Assembly: GCA_964396245.1 (NCBI GenBank)
Contig: CAYNEO010000026.1
Span: 1-53,646, forward strand
Reading direction: 5' to 3'
Source: CAYNEO01 sp964396245
GTDB lineage: Bacteria; Zixibacteria; MSB-5A5; GN15; FEB-12
DNA: 53,646 nucleotides
Positions 52,117 through 53,646 of this stretch are shown one piece after another; the first letter of the stretch is position 1, and each line of letters begins with the position of its first letter. Below the pieces are notes generated by a model that saw nothing but the letters and a program-made list of their open reading frames with translations, was not told the DNA's origin and searched no databases. Position numbers and translations under genes: made by a program.

Positions 52117-53646
52117 TCAGCGCCGGATATACATTTTGCGGGATTCGTCGACATCCGCGGTTTTGAGACGGCAGAAATAGATGCCGGGGGCGACCAACTC
52201 GCCGCGGTCGGTGACGCCCCACCAAACTGCGTAATGAACTCCGACCGACATCTGCCTGTCTACCAGGTGGGCAACCTCCTGCCCGAGAATATTTACGACC
52301 GTGAGTTGGACATGGCTCGGTTTCGACAGTACGAACTGGATGTTGGTGCTGCTATGAAACGGATTGGGATAATTGGGAGCGAGAAAGGTTTCTTGTGGTG
52401 TGAGGGAGTCTTGAACCTCGGCTACATCCGTAGCTGTAGCATCATACCCCGCAAAGATCGTTACATCGCAGTCTCCCACCCCGTACAAATTAACAAAGGA
52501 AAACACCGAGAAATCGTCGATCCCGTCTCCCGTGAAATCACCGATCGACGCCACCCTATGACCGAAATACATCTGGCTCCCCGGTATCATGTCGTGATTG
52601 ATATAGATATCCGCTTTCATCACGCTGTCCACATCCGGTCCACCGAGATAAATGTATATTTCGAACTCATACGCCAGATCAACGGCATGGCCAACAAGCA
52701 GATCGGCGTACCCGTCGTGGTTGAAATCCCCCGTGGCGGCGTCATCCAAGGCAAAATACGAGCCTCCCTGTCTATTCACCACCACATCCATGCGATCATC
52801 CATTTGCGGGCCGCCAAAGTAGATCCCGTACGGATGGTTGCTCTCGCCTCCAAAGAAGATGTCTTCATACCCGTCCCCGTTGAAGTCACCAAGCGGAACC
52901 GTGCGCTCCCCAAACCGTTTGCCGGTATTACGGATCGTGAAATCCGCAATCGTGTCGAACGTCGGACCACCCCAGTAGAACTTGGCAAAACTCGTGTCGC
53001 GACCCATACTCGCCACGACAACAAGATCAGGATACCCATCGCCGCTGAAGTCACCCGTCGCCAGGTTGAATCCAAAGTACTTCGCCGTATCGGGAATGAC
53101 GTACTCGGGGATGGTGTCCCGGAGACTGTCAATCCGATAGATGTTCACGAATCCGCCATTCACGTTGACACTTATCGGCAAATCAAGCGCACCGTCCGCA
53201 TCAAGGTCTACGGCCGGGACGAAATGCGAATAGGCTTCGGGTATCGTGAAATCGACTAAATCATCAAACCCCGGCCCACCAAAAAATAACTCACAGCGGA
53301 GAGGTGGCGGGACCCCTTTGGCCACGCCCATCTCGGGATACCCGTCACCGGTTACGTCGCCGATTAAGCCGGCCCAAGGCAGGAAGTTGTTGTAGACGGC
53401 ATCCGGAAGGGAATCAGAAGCCCCGTAAAACAAGAAGGACTGGTTTACTACGAAGCCGCTGCTTTCGTTCCGAAAGACGACAATGTCGCTGGCACCATCA
53501 CCGTTGATATCTCCCAGGGAAAGTGTGAGCCAGCCAAACAGGTGATTGGGCTCGCTGTCGCGCAGAACCATGTACCGCTCAATTGAGTCCACCACCGCCC
53601 GGTCTGAAAAGTACCCCTTGATCCAATCTGTGCGAGCAGTGGACGC
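52117..53646 (-). CDS. FG-GAP repeat protein with type-A sorting domain, 5'-truncated
   Basis: The frame is open to the right edge of the window, so the N-terminus is missing; 509 residues are visible. At least seven FG-GAP/VCBS repeats with calcium-loop motifs recur (LGDINGDGASDIVVF, IGDVTGDGYPEMGVA, TGDFSGDGYPDLVVV, LGDFNGDGYEDIFFG, IGDFTGDGIDDFSVF), forming an integrin-like beta-propeller. The last 85 residues are a sorting domain: APNYPNPFHSSTNIQFVLS, then a FlgD-like fold ending ESRKMYIRR. It would be exported and probably attached outside the cell, where FG-GAP propellers usually bind other proteins or surfaces. A GTG at 53595 could mimic a start, but in-frame residues before it (WIKGYFSDRAV) continue the protein. 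Its ligand is unknown. Confidence 0.9.
   Translation of the reverse strand, partial: ASTARTDWIKGYFSDRAVVDSIERYMVLRDSEPNHLFGWLTLSLGDINGDGASDIVVFRNESSGFVVNQSFLFYGASDSLPDAVYNNFLPWAGLIGDVTGDGYPEMGVAKGVPPPLRCELFFGGPGFDDLVDFTIPEAYSHFVPAVDLDADGALDLPISVNVNGGFVNIYRIDSLRDTIPEYVIPDTAKYFGFNLATGDFSGDGYPDLVVVASMGRDTSFAKFYWGGPTFDTIADFTIRNTGKRFGERTVPLGDFNGDGYEDIFFGGESNHPYGIYFGGPQMDDRMDVVVNRQGGSYFALDDAATGDFNHDGYADLLVGHAVDLAYEFEIYIYLGGPDVDSVMKADIYINHDMIPGSQMYFGHRVASIGDFTGDGIDDFSVFSFVNLYGVGDCDVTIFAGYDATATDVAEVQDSLTPQETFLAPNYPNPFHSSTNIQFVLSKPSHVQLTVVNILGQEVAHLVDRQMSVGVHYAVWWGVTDRGELVAPGIYFCRLKTADVDESRKMYIRR

Overview
The window looks like a chromosomal stretch from an FCB-superphylum bacterium outside classical Bacteroidota, most plausibly a candidate-phylum lineage such as Zixibacteria; this placement is inference. 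Supporting signs are two proteins with C-terminal type-A-like sorting domains (a YPNPFNP-type motif followed by a FlgD-like Ig fold), a PorV/PorQ-like outer-membrane protein, a carboxypeptidase-regulatory-domain TonB receptor, a bacterial tricorn protease and several large outer-membrane proteins. The candidate promoters are sigma70-like (TTGACA with 16-19 bp spacers), not the Bacteroidota -33/-7 type. No phage or CRISPR array was seen; the only accessory-looking stretch is the extreme left end, a truncated HNH nuclease followed by gene-poor DNA with degenerate repeats.

Layout. 1-0.9 kb: HNH nuclease fragment and non-coding DNA. 0.9-5.4 kb (minus): an RND efflux pair (adaptor, then permease) with an upstream mini-ORF and an operator-like palindrome. 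5.7-10 kb: FAD-linked oxidoreductase, 2H phosphoesterase whose C-terminus is supplied by a dispersed repeat, then lepB-hemW one base apart. 10.1-15.3 kb: tricorn protease, PAP2 phosphatase, DUF4412-like exported protein. 15.6-19.6 kb (minus): a heterodimeric ABC exporter with one degenerate ATP site, preceded by a promoter, a 26-codon leader peptide gene, mutually exclusive antiterminator and terminator hairpins, and then the first ABC gene. This is the strongest candidate for an undescribed regulatory system here. 19.6-25.7 kb: MscS channel; a substrate-binding-protein/TolC fusion with a structured 5' leader; a YciI-family gene starting at CTG; a D-threonine-aldolase/D-serine-dehydratase-like enzyme; PgsA.

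26.2-33.5 kb: a three-gene operon (TonB-dependent receptor, FlgD-tailed exported protein, PorV-like barrel) closed by a perfect UUCG terminator. 33.6-40.2 kb: a 2208-residue sensor kinase with a periplasmic sensor, nine PAS and two GAF domains. 40.2-43.2 kb: a gene remnant, an exported parallel beta-helix protein with a sorting tail, and tRNA-Glu(CTC) with its own promoter and terminator. 43.7-53.6 kb: a Lon-type AAA protease, an 1127-residue metalloprotease/propeller/beta-barrel fusion, MurA, a DUF4416 protein, and an FG-GAP protein with a sorting tail that runs off the right edge.

How the genes fit together: most of the window serves the envelope, through efflux (RND, ABC, TolC-like), export and surface attachment (LepB, PorV, sorting-tail proteins), wall and lipid synthesis (MurA, PgsA, PAP2) and periplasmic or outer-membrane proteolysis (tricorn, protease-barrel fusion).
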